Below are positions 63,245-64,000 of a DNA stretch of 64,000 nucleotides, piece after piece (positions within the stretch are counted from its first letter, which is position 1; every line of letters begins with the position of its first letter). A program made the position numbers and the translations under genes. Source of the stretch: Sagittula stellata E-37 (GTDB lineage: Bacteria > Pseudomonadota > Alphaproteobacteria > Rhodobacterales > Rhodobacteraceae). The stretch is from positions 1,054,001-1,118,000 of the forward strand of contig NZ_CP155729.1 in the NCBI RefSeq assembly GCF_039724765.1. Direction: 5' to 3'. The notes beneath the pieces are model-generated. The model saw only the letters and a program-made list of their open reading frames with translations, made no database searches and was not told the origin of the DNA.

Positions 63245-64000
63245 TCACTCCGCCGCGATGCTGGCAGGCGCTTCGGCCCGCTGCAGGATGTTCTCGCCGC
63301 TGGCTGTGTCGAAGACCATGGCGTGCGCCGGGTCGAAATCGAGCCACACCCGGTCCTGGGGCCAGCTTTCGCGGAACTGCGCCACCAGCACCGTGACCCT
63401 CTGGTCGGGCAGGTCGAGGCTGACGATGGTTTGCGAGCCGGTCGGCTGGACCACGTCGATCTGTGCCTCGACCGCGCCATCCTTCGGGGCCGTGTGGATG
63501 CGCAGATGCTCGGGGCGGACCGCGACCCGCACCGCGCCGCCGCCGTAGCCGCCCGCCGCCATCTGGAAGCCTAAGCCCGCGCCCGAGATCCAGAGCCCGC
63601 CGTCGCGCGGCTCGGCCATGGCATCGAAGAGATTGACCTTGGGATCGCCGATGAACTCGGCAACGAAGAGGTTCGCGGGGTGGTGGTAGATCTCGTAAGG
63701 GGTGCCGGCCTGCTGGATACGCCCGTCGTTCATCACCACGATCATGTCGGACATGGTCAACGCCTCGACCTGATCGTGGGTCACGTAGACGGTTGTTGCC
63801 TTCAACTCGCGCGAAAGACGCTTCAGCTCGGCGCGCATCTCGGTGCGCAGCACGGCATCGAGGTTCGACAGCGGTTCGTCCATCAGCAGGACGCCGCTGC
63901 GTGCCGCGATCAGCCGCGCCACGGCGACACGCTGCTGCTGTCCGCCCGACAGTTCGGAGGGGTAGCGGTCCTGCAGCCCTTCGAGCTGCACCTTCTTCAA
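63245..64000 (-). CDS. UgpC/MalK-type ABC transporter ATP-binding protein (5' truncated by window edge)
   Basis: The C-terminal 251 residues of an ABC ATPase; the frame runs off the right edge and the Walker A motif lies outside. Seen are signature [16 protein letters not shown], Walker [13 protein letters not shown], switch [15 protein letters not shown] and the two OB-fold regulatory domains ([24 protein letters not shown]) of the CUT1 family. These serve sugar or sn-glycerol-3-phosphate/organophosphate importers. The phosphatase and phosphoesterase genes directly downstream favour a phosphoester substrate. Confidence 0.9.
   Translation of the reverse strand: MKKVQLEGLQDRYPSELSGGQQQRVAVARLIAARSGVLLMDEPLSNLDAVLRTEMRAELKRLSRELKATTVYVTHDQVEALTMSDMIVVMNDGRIQQAGTPYEIYHHPANLFVAEFIGDPKVNLFDAMAEPRDGGLWISGAGLGFQMAAGGYGGGAVRVAVRPEHLRIHTAPKDGAVEAQIDVVQPTGSQTIVSLDLPDQRVTVLVAQFRESWPQDRVWLDFDPAHAMVFDTASGENILQRAEAPASIAAE

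Overview
The window is high-GC DNA with tightly packed, often ATGA-overlapping operons. Gene content (BMP-type purine transporter joined to xdhABC, short-form HisG with HisZ, B12-dependent NrdJ with a TSCPD domain, DUF1489, many TRAP and TctABC carboxylate transporters) points to a marine-type alphaproteobacterium of the Rhodobacterales/Roseobacter group. This is inferred from family content, not from a marker gene. No rRNA, tRNA or CRISPR array was recognised.

Layout. 1-5.9 kb: the 3' part of an M20 allantoate/carbamoyl amidohydrolase, a CoA-transferase overlapping a nitroreductase, an aldo/keto reductase, a VWA protein and a periplasmic LprI-MliC lysozyme-inhibitor-like protein. 5.9-15.9 kb (minus): one operon, xdhA-xdhB-xdhC-ABC ATPase-permease-permease-BMP binding protein, coupling purine/nucleoside uptake to xanthine oxidation. 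Two small overlapping ORFs fill its larger gaps. 16.2-20.5 kb: an ArsR-SRPBCC pair, a MarR gene divergent from a DHA2-type MFS exporter, and an alpha/beta hydrolase with Cys at the nucleophile position. 20.7-35.2 kb: core genes dnaE, a lipoprotein, slyX, hisS-hisZ-hisG, a YghU-type GST, YdcF, DUF1489, SulP and nrdJ.

35.2-40.4 kb is a decayed mobile island: a possible transposon end just past nrdJ, two orphan genes, a TnsB/Mu-like DDE transposase whose 5' end is replaced by an IS, and an IS903-like element. The IS transposase is broken by five inserts of 35-44 bp. Four of these share conserved ends (CCCTCTCGG...CCTGCCGGGCA) and occur in both orientations. Removing all five restores a continuous 309-codon transposase, which is the family length. 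This is the most unusual signal in the window.

40.4-59.3 kb is a carboxylate catabolism region between a LysR gene and a LacI gene: a 2-hydroxyacid dehydrogenase, an RraA/aldolase-like protein, TctCBA, a COG3618 amidohydrolase, an orphan second TctC, a secreted B3-like metallo-hydrolase, a TRAP DctPQM system and an SMP-30 lactonase. On the opposite strand lie a TctCBA set, a LigI-like amidohydrolase and an FMN hydroxyacid oxidase. Three uptake systems with lactonase, amidohydrolase, aldolase and oxidase suggest uptake and breakdown of one or more hydroxy- or lactone-type organic acids. The substrate is unknown. 59.3-64 kb (minus) looks like phosphorus acquisition: a UgpC-like ABC ATPase (partial), a dual-specificity-type phosphatase, a metallophosphoesterase and a Na/Pi cotransporter with a PhoU-like tail.
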